Assembly: GCA_030704615.1 (NCBI GenBank)
Contig: CM060731.1
Span: forward strand, 56,710,756 to 56,774,755
Direction of reading: 5' to 3'
Length of the DNA: 64,000 bases
Origin: Takakia lepidozioides
Taxonomy: Eukaryota; Streptophyta; Takakiopsida; Takakiales; Takakiaceae
Shown here: piece after piece, positions 32,690-43,349 of the stretch
Layout of the letters: each line of letters opens with the position of its first letter
Position numbering within the stretch: the stretch's first letter is position 1
Position numbers and translations under genes: made by a program
The notes under the pieces: generated by a model
What the model was told of the DNA's origin: nothing
The model's database searches: none
What the model saw: the letters and a program-made list of their open reading frames with translations, nothing else

Positions 32690-33301
32690 TTAATGTGGCA
32701 ATAACCAAAACTCTCTTCTGTAATATCTCTCGTATATGCCTGGGTTTCTTTCAAGCTTCAATGCACCCTTGGCTATACTTGAAGTCTCCGTTACCATATA
32801 ACCATATGGCAAACAAGTCTGAAAAGCTGTTCTTGGTGTGAGTTTGATCCACAAAATATCCTTTGGAATCCAATTCTTTACCAGTACAAGCTCTTCATGC
32901 ATATGAGTATAAACATTCACCTTTCTTTCTTCCCAGCCTTCAAACTCTACTCGCTTAATGGATAGCAATGCTATCACATATACCAATGTTGGTAACCAAT
33001 GTGCGCTTCCTCTACAGGCTACCTGATAAATCTTTATCACTCCTTTCTCCAGACCCCATTCCGGATCAGCATCATGCACTCGCTTAAGAATATTTTCCTT
33101 ACAACCGTCTGGCAATTCCAAGAACCTTTGAAAGAATTGTTTGGACAATCTTTCTTCCTTCGTTCCACAGGGAATTTGATTCACTTCAAATTCTTTAATG
33201 GTCCAACCACCATGATCCCACCAGATGCCTGTCACATCTGGTTGTTCAAGCCTCAATTCCCCAGTATGGTCGCCAAATGTCGCGCGGCTTTTACTCACCA
33301 T
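32690..33301 (-). CDS. Short ORF between 5' LTR and gag, 203 residues
   Basis: The frame begins inside the end of the 5' LTR (33301) and stops 22 bp before the gag start. It encodes a globular-looking protein with KEERLSKQFFQRFLELPDG and WLPTLVYVIALLSIKRVEF. I do not recognise a family. Its position suggests an element-specific leader ORF, or a 5' exon spliced to the downstream extra ORF. Confidence 0.5.
   Translation of the reverse strand: MVSKSRATFGDHTGELRLEQPDVTGIWWDHGGWTIKEFEVNQIPCGTKEERLSKQFFQRFLELPDGCKENILKRVHDADPEWGLEKGVIKIYQVACRGSAHWLPTLVYVIALLSIKRVEFEGWEERKVNVYTHMHEELVLVKNWIPKDILWIKLTPRTAFQTCLPYGYMVTETSSIAKGALKLERNPGIYERYYRREFWLLPH
33256..33277 (-). other. Primer-binding site of the complete Ty3/gypsy element
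   Basis: On the minus strand the LTR ends CGCGACA, and TTTGGCGACCATACTGGGG follows. TGGCG... followed by GGGG resembles the tRNA-Asp-type primer sites of plant Athila/Tat elements, but with mismatches. Confidence 0.6.
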
Positions 33302-34315
33302 CCCTTCGCTATCCGAGGCGGAAACTCCAAGATAGAAGAGTTGGAAATCTCTAAGTATTCAGCCCGCGCAGAACAATCAGTCATGACCTACAGCTAGTGT
33401 ATCATGGGGGTGTTTCCTATTTGTTTCCCTTTTGGCATTCATGTTAGCTACCTTACCATTGATAATTAAGTATCAGTTTGCTTTATCAATCTATTGGATT
33501 CCGTCAACTCATCCATTCATTCCACAGCTTCACTCAGATCTCTCTACACAGTGTGATTGTATCGTAAAAGTATCCGATTATGATTTATCAGGTATCAGGC
33601 CGAAGCCATTGTGTCTCTAATCTGCTCTACAATATCATTACAGCCTTGCATATAACAAGCATCTACTCATCATCTCTCTATCTTCACTTCCGTTCTTCAT
33701 CTCTGCCCGATCCCCTCTCCTGCATGACCAAGAAGTCCTCCTCCCAATCATCATCCCAAAATTCCCCGCTCTCCCTTTATCTTCCTACCCGTGGTTCTAA
33801 CCGTTTCCCTCACTAACCGTCATCTGTGAACTAACATGTTCCCTTCGCAGGTGTTGTTCCCCACAGTCGTTCCCTGTCCTGCTCTCCGTTCCCTATGATC
33901 GTGACAGCTGTGTCAAGCTGTGACTGGCTGTGTGAAACTGTGACGGGCTGTGACTGGCTGTGCGACTGTGTTTGGCTGTGTCGGGATATGACTGGCTGTG
34001 TGGCTGTGTCGGCTGTGTCGGGCTGTGTCGGCTATGATGGTTGTGTCGGCTGTGACGACTGTGACGGGCTGTGTTGGCTGTGTCGGCTGTGTCTGCTGTG
34101 ACGACTGTGACGGCTGTGTTGGCTGTGTCGGCTGTGACGACTGTGACGGGCTATGTCGGCTGTGTCGGCTGTGACGACTGTGACGGGCTGTGTAACCCCC
34201 CTCTACAGTGCGCTGCTGTCACCCCTAAGGCTCCTGTTGGTCTCAGTCTGTGCAAAAATTAAGGGTACCCTACAGATCCCGTTTAAGTGTCTAAGTCCCA
34301 GACAGTCCTCTAACA
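33278..34315 (-). repeat. 5' LTR of the complete Ty3/gypsy element
   Basis: 1038 bp. It matches 21250-22305 with a few single-base differences and indels, plus copy-number change in the GGCTGTG array. GACAC follows directly at 34316-34320. Confidence 0.95.
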
Positions 34316-34336
34316 GACACCACTCAAGTGTTTTCC
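34316..34336 (-). CDS. Candidate host exon, 5' part (7 codons) beyond the retroelement
   Basis: The minus strand shows an acceptor-like ATGTAG, then seven codons GKHLSGV ending at the target duplication. These join in frame to the exon at 21244-20873. Upstream exons were not identified. Confidence 0.35.
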
Positions 34337-34499
34337 CTACATGAGCACATATTTTGTGTACCCGCGAATTTGCAAACCCAATGCAATTCCCAAAATATCA
34401 ATTCACAAAACATGATAATCTCATCGCATTCCCTACAAAGAGTGATTGCTGATAGGAATTCTACCTCACAAGTACCACCCTGAAGAGGGTCTAAATGTA

Positions 34500-34917
34500 A
34501 TGATCGCTGCCGATCATCATATTTTCTGGAAGATTTCAGATTTCTCTGCAAAAGCACACAGTAGTTTGAGTGATGATCGGTGCCGATCATCACTTCTTTC
34601 CAGCCCTAAGATCGTGGTTTGATGGACAACTAACCTTGCAATGGGGGAAAGATACAGGACTCAAATACGAAAGCAAAACAATGTAAATCACATTTCTGGC
34701 CGAAATGAAAAATATTGTGCAAAATCTTAAAGCACTGTAAGTGATGATCGGTGTCGATCATCACTTCTTTGCTAAGACTGACTTAAATTAAATTAAATTA
34801 ATTTTTTTATTTTTTATTTTTTATTTTAAAAACTTCGTTACCGAGGAGAGGCTCTGTCTGCTAGAAAAGGTCACTGCAGGCAACAGGAAAATGCGATGAT
34901 CGCCAACGATCATCGCA
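34500..34917. repeat. Locus A: four spaced near-perfect palindromes
   Basis: Four dyads share the core ATGATCG/CGATCAT: 34500-34517, 34569-34594 (12-bp arms, TG centre), 34739-34766 (12-bp arms, GTGT centre) and 34892-34917 (11-bp arms, CCAA centre). Centre spacings are about 73, 171 and 152 bp. Sequence between them is not repeated. Confidence 0.8.
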
Positions 34918-34959
34918 ATGAAATTCAAGAATGGGCATATGAGAATCCACCTGTACACA

Positions 34960-35310
34960 GATTGCAATGCTGGAGGAGGCCGACTTCTCCCTTGCAAAGC
35001 AACCCCCTGTGCGTTGTGGCACTTCCAGTTCCGCGAATTCTCGGGTCCCTCCCGCAAATGCTCATTTGTGGCCAACAAAACGGGATGGAAAGTTGGTTCG
35101 GCGTTTTCCTCCAACTGCAGAACACTTTAACAAGGTGGAGTCCGCAAAAATGCTTCAAGCTCGTGTTGCAGGTACCACGGAAGTGTCCGATCTGGGGTAT
35201 GGTCAGGTATATACAATGATCATGTCCACATCTGCTCTGTAAAAACAAAGCATACGACATCACTGTTTCCAATTTCCCCAATTGCACATGTCCGGATTTT
35301 GTTGGTATGC
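34960..35310 (+). pseudogene. SWIM zinc-finger (MULE/FAR1-type) transposase scrap
   Basis: The plus strand contains AYDITVSNFPNCTCPDFVGM near 35250-35310, preceded in another frame by LGYGQVYTMIMSTS. The minus strand at 60.7-61.0 kb contains the related NYGWVYTLITSGS, then AYHVTVDNFPYCTCPNFVSM. The CxC block in that context is the start of a SWIM finger as in MULE/FAR1-type transposases. The two copies support real ancestry; this one is frame-broken. Confidence 0.5.
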
Positions 35311-37517
35311 TTTGAACTAGTTTGGGAAAGAGATGGAAATTCATACCCTGCAAACATTTGTATTTCATCTTCTTGAAGATGATGGTTTGTGATACCAAAC
35401 GTGACAACTTCATTCACCATGTCACTATGAGTTTCAACAAGGTCGATACTCTCTTGCAGCGGGATACAAGCACATAGGTAGCATCGACTATCACTTGGTG
35501 TATGTGGAATGTGCATGTGCAATCTGCAATCTGCAATCTGAAATCTGGTTTATATGGACTGTGAATATGCAATCTGGTATCTGGATAACCATGTTGTGTA
35601 ATGTGTAATTGCAACATTGTCATTGTAATTCAATTCAATTCAATTGCAACATTTTTCAGGCGGTGCAATGATATGGCAGCCTTTCTTCCTCCATTATGCT
35701 TCCAACTATACTCAGTGTACTCTCTGTGGCAAGTTTTAAGAGCTCATGCATCATGGCACTTTTTTGAAGTTTACATGTGTTCATGTCCTTGAGGGGAAAC
35801 CATGTTGTGATAAACTTGTAAGCTCGGTCTACTCGAACCTTTGTCAGAGGCCCGTAAGGTATGGCGGGGGTTGGGGGAAGGTGCTATTTTCCTATTATAT
35901 GGTCTTCTATCTCGAACTGTTGTGTAGCTCTACAGTGTTGCTATGTACTGCATGTTTCTTTTGAATGTGATCCCAACTCTCATTGTTATTTGGGGAGGGA
36001 GCAGGGTCTTCCCGTATTAGCCTCTATGACACTCAAGTTGTGAGGTTGTTTTGTCGTCTTTGTAATTGTAATACTGAAACTTACAATTCTAATTGCACAA
36101 TGTTGTGGAATGGAGGCTTATTTCTCATTTCCCATTTCTCATTTCCCAATTGTAGACTTATTTCCCATTTCGGGTATTTGATGGTAGTCTTCATTGTATT
36201 AAGCCAAGGATTACCTAGATTAATCCCACGGTCATAGGACCCTCCTCGGATATAGGCGTCGTATGTTTATGCTGACGTGGCAGATGACGACGCAGCGCCA
36301 CGTCAGCATTTATTTCCATGTCAACCTGCTAACATCACGCTCACGTCACGTCAGCGTTAGTATACGCTCACACCACGTCACAATGTGTGAACGTACACTC
36401 GCACGTTCACGCACAAGGCTCACGCCGTTGCGTCGTTGCTTGGAAAGCAACACTTTTGTGCAAGAGGTGGGTTGTTATTCTTCACCCCACATTTTTTTTT
36501 TGCGTCCCTAAAGTGTTTCTTGAGTTTGAGATGAGTTGTTGTGGTATGTTTTGCTCAGGTGCAGGAAGAAGCTCCACAAGTTGGGGAAAAGCCAGTTTCA
36601 GCGGTTGAGGACCCTCTAATCACTATTGTACGGGTGGGGCGCAAGGGGGCTCCTGAAAAATTGCCACGCAAGAAGGGAGGTGGAGGTGGGACAACACTGG
36701 TTGCTGGCCGTAATGACGTTTGCTCCACTGAGAGTGCTGGTAAGGGTGGCAGTAGGGTGTTGGCAGACAAGAATGTACCTATTCCTCACCAGACAACTTC
36801 CCCACAGAAAGAGGTACCTCATCCCAGACTTTATCTTGTTTCATTTTCTTGGGCAGACTGTCCGTCACTCTGTTACTCTCATGTATGATATATTTAATGG
36901 TGTGCGTGCAGACACCATTAAAGCCATGAATGCATTATGAACATGTTGGTAAGTACTCATGTACTATACCAGTTGTTTCTGGCATGTAAATAGGGGAGTA
37001 AAGCTAAGGAACCTGCCCCAACCGTCGTGAAGGGAGCTGAAAAGAAACACACACGAAAGCTGAACGTGTGACCAGAGCCACTGCTGCCAATGACAGTTTG
37101 AAAATGGCTGATGCAATTGGCGACATAACACCAGCATCTAGCGAGAGTAAGGATCAGGTGGGCCTTGAGGAGCCATGTTTCGTACATGATTGTGACATTT
37201 ACAGGACTTTAGACTTCTAAGGGGTGTTGGGGGGTGATGTTTGCAAGTTGAGAAAGCTGCTCTTCATACTTCCACATGCACTGCACCAATTGCGCATGCA
37301 TCAAAGCCAACCCCCAAAATTTAACCCCCTGCCACTGTCACAGATCCACTTATGCTACCAAAAGTACTGGGTCTTTCAGTTTTTAATTGTAGTTGACGTT
37401 CCTCATTTTCTAGTTTTCAATACCATTAGTATATGTATGTCTTCATGGGTTGATTCATATGCATTTTGTGGTGGGTGTTGGGTGCTGTTTAAGTTGAAGG
37501 ACAAAATCCACCTGTAT
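35311..37517. other. Gene-poor stretch with a second ACGT-box cluster
   Basis: No gene is recognised. At 36265-36395 several TGACGTGG/CCACGTCA boxes cluster, as at 20.3 kb. An open plus frame at 36541-36888 is Lys/Gly-rich (LPRKKGGGGG) without a known motif. AATTC units repeat near 35630. Confidence 0.4.
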
Positions 37518-37760
37518 CACTACGCCAAATCATGGTTTTTCTGACTTTTTGTTTTTGGAGAGTCATGGTTTTCATGACTCAAACCATGACTCAATGTCGT
37601 CATTGTTAAAAAATGTCATGGGTATGACCAAAAATGACCAAAAAGGGTCCCGTATATGTCTCTATCCCGGTGAACGTCGTTTGACTGGAATAGAGTCGTG
37701 ATCATGGGTCACGCACATGACTCTAAAAAATAATGTAGATGATTCTAAATTCTTAGATTG
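37518..37760. mobile_element. CACTA-like terminus with subterminal repeats
   Basis: CACTACGCCAAATCATGG starts at 37518, and short CATGACTC-type motifs repeat on both strands over the next 200 bp. This is the layout of a CACTA (En/Spm) transposon end: CACTAC tip plus subterminal repeats. The opposite end was not found in the window. Confidence 0.5.
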
Positions 37761-38049
37761 GTGTAGTCAACTCCCTTTTACCAAGATAAGGTCATTTGCA
37801 TGACTCTTATGAAAATCCATTGATGGATGATTTCATTCAATTTGATAATTTTCATTCATCAATTGGATGATTTCATTACATGCAAGGATTTGGATGATTT
37901 CATCCACCTATTTCATTCACATGGGGACTTCGATACTTTTCAAGAACGCCCTCATTAAGTTGTCACTCTTCTTCCCAACTCCGAGAGCCTCGATCGAGGG
38001 GAGGGGAGGCTCTGGTTAGAAGCTTTGGAAGGACATGGGAAGGAATGTC

Positions 38050-38475
38050 ATTCTGAACAGTACCTCGTGGATATGCCAAATGTGGAGCCTCGAGGATGCA
38101 AATGGAGCGTTCAACAATATGGCATGTGGTGTGGTGGAGCATGAAGCAGAGCTAGTATGAGCTTTGCAAAGATCCTCGTCGATGGTGGACAGTCGCAATC
38201 GCAAGGTGTGGCTTTCTTAATGTACGTGGAGAAGAAGTTTGTACGCCAAATGTGGAGCCATCGAGGATGCAAAGGGGGCGTTCAACAATATGGCTTAACG
38301 AAATGTGGTGTCGTGGAGCATGAAGCAAAGCTGGCACGAGCTTTGCAAAGATCCTTGTCGATGGTGGACAGTCGCAGTCGCAAGGTGTGGCTTTCTTAAT
38401 GTACGTTGAGAAGAAGTTTGTTCAGAACCCTCGTGGATATGTATGCCAAATGTGGAGCCATCGAGGATGCAAATC
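38050..38475 (+). pseudogene. PPR gene fragments, tandemly duplicated
   Basis: The plus strand carries pieces of a PPR motif (DMYAKCG-type, near 38070-38120, 38240-38290 and 38436-38475). They are embedded in a unit of about 180 bp that is repeated (38100-38230 and 38280-38405). The same unit recurs at 55.39-55.50 kb inside the CACTA-like element. Frames are broken. PPR proteins bind organellar RNA; these are non-functional scraps. Confidence 0.65.
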
Positions 38476-38815
38476 CAACAGAATGAATCTGATTAGCTAC
38501 AAGGGCTCTGCCTATAATTGAGAGATGTTTTGAACCCCAGTAAGTCAGTTTCCTCTTCAAGTTGGTCACTGTGGCAGCAAATATCTGTTGGTCTGTCAGT
38601 CCGATTCCAAATGTATAGCCCAAAAGTGTGGTGGTCTCCCCAGGTTGGAGCCACCTTAGTCCTTGATCCGTTCCCCATGTGGGCGGGGATCCCAATGTGG
38701 ATGTTGAGAGGTCACCTACCAGTAATCTTGAAGTTTTGTTCCAGTTTATTTTGAATCCAGATGCTGCACAAAATTTGTTCAAGGTAAACCTTGTCTGGTC
38801 CAAGTTTTCCGGTGT
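38476..38815 (-). pseudogene. LINE reverse transcriptase, C-terminal fragment
   Basis: The minus strand encodes QATPENLDQTRFTLNKFCAA then SGFKINWNKTSRLLVG, TTTLLGYTFGIGLTDQQIF and WGSKHLSIIGRALVANQI, typical of the RT thumb/connection region of plant LINEs. It starts and ends abruptly, next to PPR scraps on one side and unrelated AT-rich DNA on the other. It fits the LINE family at 50-59 kb. Confidence 0.8.
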
Positions 38816-38819
38816 GGCT

Positions 38820-41349
38820 TGATTTCACAAAGTAAATATTCTATTGCAAAAGTCAGACTTTGCGTTACATAATAATATTACGGATATTAATACGCACAAT
38901 GAAGCCAGCCTCATTGTCAAACATGCTAGCATCTGCAATAAGATCCTCCTAGTCATCAATCGTATTATCTTCTGACAAAACGAAATCCTTGATCTCTTGC
39001 TCAACCACCTTTCAATCCGTCCACACGTCATCCGGCCCATTATTTAAGATTACTAATTTGTCGAGGCTGTCAATGCCAAGTCGACATTAATCACAATAAT
39101 CTTTAATAAAATCAAACCCAGGGCCTCTATCCCCTGTTTTCCCAAAAAAAAACAAAAAACATTGCCCTTGGGGCTGGACATGGCCTGACCCTAGCCCAAC
39201 TTCTACTAGGGTAGCTAGGGTAGCCTGTGCCGTTGGCTCAATTGTCCAGTGTTATCTAAGCCCAAGTGTAAGATCTTCTATGTATCTCAGTGCGTCTCTT
39301 ATGTATCCAAGTACGTTTCCCACATGAAGGCCCAATTTATTTTTTTTCCAATTTATTCCCATATCAAGGCCCCATTAGATTTCCATGAATTTATTGAGTA
39401 GTAATGTATCCAATCGTATTGGTATATCGCCCGTCTAGGAAAGCCTATGCCATTGGCCCAAGTATCCAATGTCATCTAAGTCATCTAAGTCTATTTTTTA
39501 TTTTTTTTCTACAGAACCTACGACCAAATTTGAACCGGAGACCTTTTCCTAGATATGTCTCCTATCGAGGTTCCAATCATTGTCCCAAGAAAGCCCACTT
39601 TGTTATTTTTCGTGAATTTCCAGTGACCAAAAGTACTTGAAAATCCACCTCTCCCACACCGCAGCTCCAAAAATTGTGAGACCAAGCCTGTGCACCCCTC
39701 CTCATCGAGGGCTTTCCATTGAGACCAAGCACCATGGATGGGGCCTCCCGGTTTGGGACATCTCAACGTGACGAAACAAAACAAAACAAAACAAAAGTCT
39801 CGCTTCATATCAATACTAGGGTAGCCTGTGTCGTTGGCCCAAGTGTCCAGTGTCATCTATGTTCAAGTGCAATCCCCTATGTATCCAGAGACCCCACTGT
39901 TTGGGATAGAATAACTTGTGCCATTGGTCCATGTGTAAAGAATTGAAAATCTAAGCCCAAATGCAATCCCCTATGTATCCATGCGCGTCTCCCATGTAGA
40001 GGTCCCAGTGCGACCTCCAGTGTCCAATGTCACCTAAAGTCCAAGTGTAATCCCAAAGCCTACTTTGTTATTTTTACAATCTCCCATGTCGAGGTTTCAT
40101 ATATTGATATATCCACTGGGCAATTGCATGATTGGGTGGATCAAAAGCGGCACATGTTGAGTCCATTGGAAGTCCATGGAAAAAAATAAAAATAAAATTG
40201 AGTCTATTGATTTCAGTTTATTCTTAAAAAAATAGATAATAGTATACATAACATTTTTAGTAAAGAGTCCCTCCTTAAATATTGATAATATTTTTTACTA
40301 GATATTTTAATCATTAATGTGGAAAAACATTTAGACGTCAAAATCTAGAGTTTACAACCACTTGTCCATATACCAGTTGGAACCTCTAGATTATAGGTTT
40401 GTACATATTTTTTAGTAAAAGACGACACCTCAAAAACCCAAAACATAAGATGCTATGGACTAGAGCAAATCAACCTGTTTTTAGGTGCAAAATAGTCCAT
40501 AGCTCTCAATCCCTAAGATAACTAGTCTATATAAAAATGGATTTGGGTTGGATTTAAAAATGGCACCCCTAGTGTGTTTTCCTTTGTGCCCTTGTATGAG
40601 TGTACATGATGTTTTTTCAGTCCATAAAATTTTATGTGTAACATCTGTACTCCACAGTAATCAACTTTAAAAGTCCATGGCTTTCTGGTACATGATTGTT
40701 TTTGCAATCTAACAATTGGTACACATACCTATTGTAGTTAAAAACCCCACACCACATAAATTTAGATAAAATATTGAGTTGTTGGACAAATACGGGTAAA
40801 ATCATGGAGGGAGGTCACTACAGAAACTGCCATGTTATGCAAAAACTGAGACACCCAATCCTGCAAATACCCCACTTTACTATTTTTCACGAATTTTCAG
40901 CGACCAAAAGTACTTGAAATTCCAAATCTCCCACATGACAGGCCAATCACTGCTCCAGGAAAGCCCACTTTGCTATTTTTCCCGAATTTCCAGCAACCCA
41001 AAGCACTTAAAATTCCACATCTTCCACACCGCCGGTCCAAAAATCATGAGACTAAGCCGGTGAACCCCTCCTCATCGAGGGCTTTCCAACGACACCAAGC
41101 ACCGGGCTGGGGCCCTGAGGTTTGAGAGATCTCACCGACGCTACAACCAAAACAAAACAAACGTCTCGATTCATATCAATATATGAAGGAAATCAGTTTG
41201 TTTGTTTTGTTTTGTTTTGTTTTGTAGCGTTGAGATGTCCCAAACACACTGTTTGGTGCTTCAACTTAGGTGTGATTCACATGCCTGAAAGACACTCCTA
41301 GAGGGATACATTTCGACAGCAAAAAACAGAAAAGAAGAGGGGCACAAAC
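38820..41349. repeat. Non-coding stretch of diverged direct repeats and a foldback
   Basis: No genes seen. A motif of the type GCCATTGGCCCAAGTGTCCA recurs at about 39.23, 39.45, 39.83, 39.91 and 40.0 kb. A block of about 270 bp at 39555-39820 is repeated, diverged, at 40900-41185. Next to the second copy an inverted piece at 41200-41262 (TTTTGTAGCG..GAGATG) faces 41125-41160, making a hairpin with AAAAC-type arms. Confidence 0.6.
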
Positions 41350-42596
41350 AGTGTGCGGTGCCGCACACTATTTCGTGCTTCCATTGTGCAATGTTTGAAG
41401 TTTGGGGGAACAGATGTGGATTGCTACATCTCACAAAGAAAACAATTTTCACGACATGCAGCAACAGTGTGCGGCATCGCACACTGCTTTCAGCTTCCAC
41501 ATATGTCATCCTCAATAGTTTGAATCTTGTACTATGATCATCGTTTCGAACCAATTTGGATGGGCAGAAACAGTGTGTAGTGCCACACACTGCTTTCAGC
41601 TTTCATCTCAGGGTGCTTGAATTCTACCGGCATGATTTCAATGGCTGTCTTTCACTCCAAAATTGCTACTTTCAGAAAGGAGACAGACAGTGTACGACAC
41701 CGTACACTCTATCCTGCATCCACAATCCTCTAATTCGCACTTCCATGTCTCTTCGTTTGCACATGAAAACCTTACCAGGAGCTGTGACAGTAAGATGAGT
41801 TTGAAATCGCAACGTGCAATATCACCTTGCAGGCTACTTGGAAACATGAAAGAGATGTTTTCCTAATTCTCCTTGATCAAAAGGCGAACCAAAAAACACG
41901 GCCAGACAGCCGCAAGAATGTGCGGTGCCACACACTCTCCCAGCATAACTTATCACAAGAACAAAAGCAGAAACATGACAACAGTTCTACCTTCCTTTGT
42001 GCTGCAGGCTCCCCAATCGTCAGGTCCACTTTCCTCTTGACAGTTCTTTCAACTCCGATCATTGTCTGGATCCTCTCTTCCATCCTCTTGTCAAGAATGT
42101 GCATATGCATGAGGCCGGCATCAACGTCGTCTTTGGGGTCGGAGTCGTCCTCCAATGCTGTCTCTTCCTCACCCATTCTGCGCATGATAGGCGGCTGTTC
42201 GTCTGCTTGGAGATCGTTTGCCTGCATTGCCAGTCTCTCCCTTGCTTTTGTATTGGTCTGCAGTTGGAGGAAAGGGCCCGGTCGGTTCTACATACGCAGC
42301 TGGCTGACTATGGGATCACCATGACAGAACCGAAGGTCTGCTTCCAAGCATACATGAGGAAATGGAGAGCCACAATGTGGCAATCTTGTTTCTTCAGAGA
42401 GTTCAGCAAGGATGTTGGCATCAGTCAAACAAATGAGCTTGACCAACAAGAGAAAAGAGAGGAGGCTTGGAAACGATGCCTTTACAGTGCGAAATGGATT
42501 GTGCTTCTTTGTTTTGCATAGACACACTCTCCTCCATCCAACTTGTTTTTGGCTGGCTCATATGAGTTTGTGGTGGAGTGTACTGTGCCGCATACT
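41350..42596. repeat. Locus B: spaced 20-bp palindromes, period about 114 bp
   Basis: The dyad AGTGTGCGGTGCCGCACACT (41350-41369) recurs with variations at 41466, 41572, 41689, 41917 and, decayed, 42577. Start-to-start distances are 116, 106, 117 and 228 (two periods). Differences from the first copy often change both arms together. The flank CTTTCAGCTT follows two copies; otherwise the spacers are unique. Confidence 0.85.
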
Positions 42597-43060
42597 CTTT
42601 TAGGGGGTCTTCGTGATGGGGTAGAAAAGCTGGGAGACAATATTTGCATTGCATAATGAGGCTGTCTCTGTTCCTGCAGGTACATAAAGTATGTTCTCAT
42701 GGCAGAGAACTGCTTGGACAAACATCCTGGTTTCGTGGACCTTTGGTTTGTCCCTGCTGGCAACCAGACCATGTTTACTACGGGGATCTTGCATGACTGG
42801 GGCCCAGACCATCTTTCTGCTTGTGGTTGGTATTTGGATTGCCCTGCTTCTGAGACCCCAGCTCAGGAGGTGTCTTTGAGGAGAGAGAATGAGCGTATAG
42901 CAGCCAGCGTCGCAGCAGCCGACGTCTGTGTCGACGAGGAGGAGGAGGTAATGCCCAGTATGTCCCCACAGTTGGTAGTCTACCTGCTCAGTCTACTGCA
43001 TCAATCTGCTTGTGGACTTGCTGGTCAGTCCCATGAGTTTGCTCGTCTTGCTTCCTGAGT
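41980..43060 (+). other. Coding-like but unrecognised fragments
   Basis: Plus-strand frames at about 42240-42520 (VCFQAYMRKWRATMWQSCFF...) and 42675-43058 (FVDLWFVPAGNQTMF...) have natural protein composition but shift frames and match no family I know. They may be parts of one decayed transposable-element protein, lying just after the locus B palindromes. Confidence 0.3.
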
Positions 43061-43349
43061 CCAGTGCTACAGTCCCCTCCTGCAGTCCACTATAGATGCG
43101 CAGGTGTTTGTTGTCATAGAGTCTGCTGGTTCAGTCTATTGTACGTGCGCAGGTGTCTCTTGCCGTTGAGTCTGCTGGAGTCCGCTGGTTCATTTGTTCT
43201 GTGCCACAATGCTAGAGAGTCTGCTGCCGTGAGTCTGATGCTGAGTTAAGAATGAGCTCTGTATCAGTGAGCTGTCTGGGGTCCCAACATCTATAGAATG
43301 ACTTAACATAAGGCCAGATTTTGGCTAGCGCAATCTATGTATAAGCCAA

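Larger units (their letters stand above)
21250..34315 (-). mobile_element. Complete Ty3/gypsy LTR retrotransposon (13.07 kb) with GACAC duplication
   Basis: Two direct LTRs (21250-22305 and 33278-34315) bound the element, and GACAC flanks it on both sides (21245-21249, 34316-34320). LTRs run TGTTAG...GACA on the minus strand. A polypurine tract sits next to the 3' LTR, and a TGGCGACC-type primer site sits next to the 5' LTR. Internal order on the minus strand is: extra ORF, gag, zinc knuckles, protease, RT, RNase H, integrase, then a 1,102-residue extra ORF. Primer-site type and a 3' extra ORF resemble the Athila/Tat side of plant Ty3/gypsy elements. The LTRs differ at only a few positions in their first 640 bp, so the insertion looks recent, but pol has frame breaks. 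Confidence 0.95.

Noticed and set aside
40808-40830. CACTACAGAAAC as another CACTA transposon end
   Set aside because: No partner end, no subterminal repeats and no duplication were found.
41350-41936. CRISPR-like array (palindromic repeat plus unique spacers)
   Set aside because: Spacers are about 95 bp, the repeats are not identical, no cas-like genes are present, and the DNA is plant nuclear.
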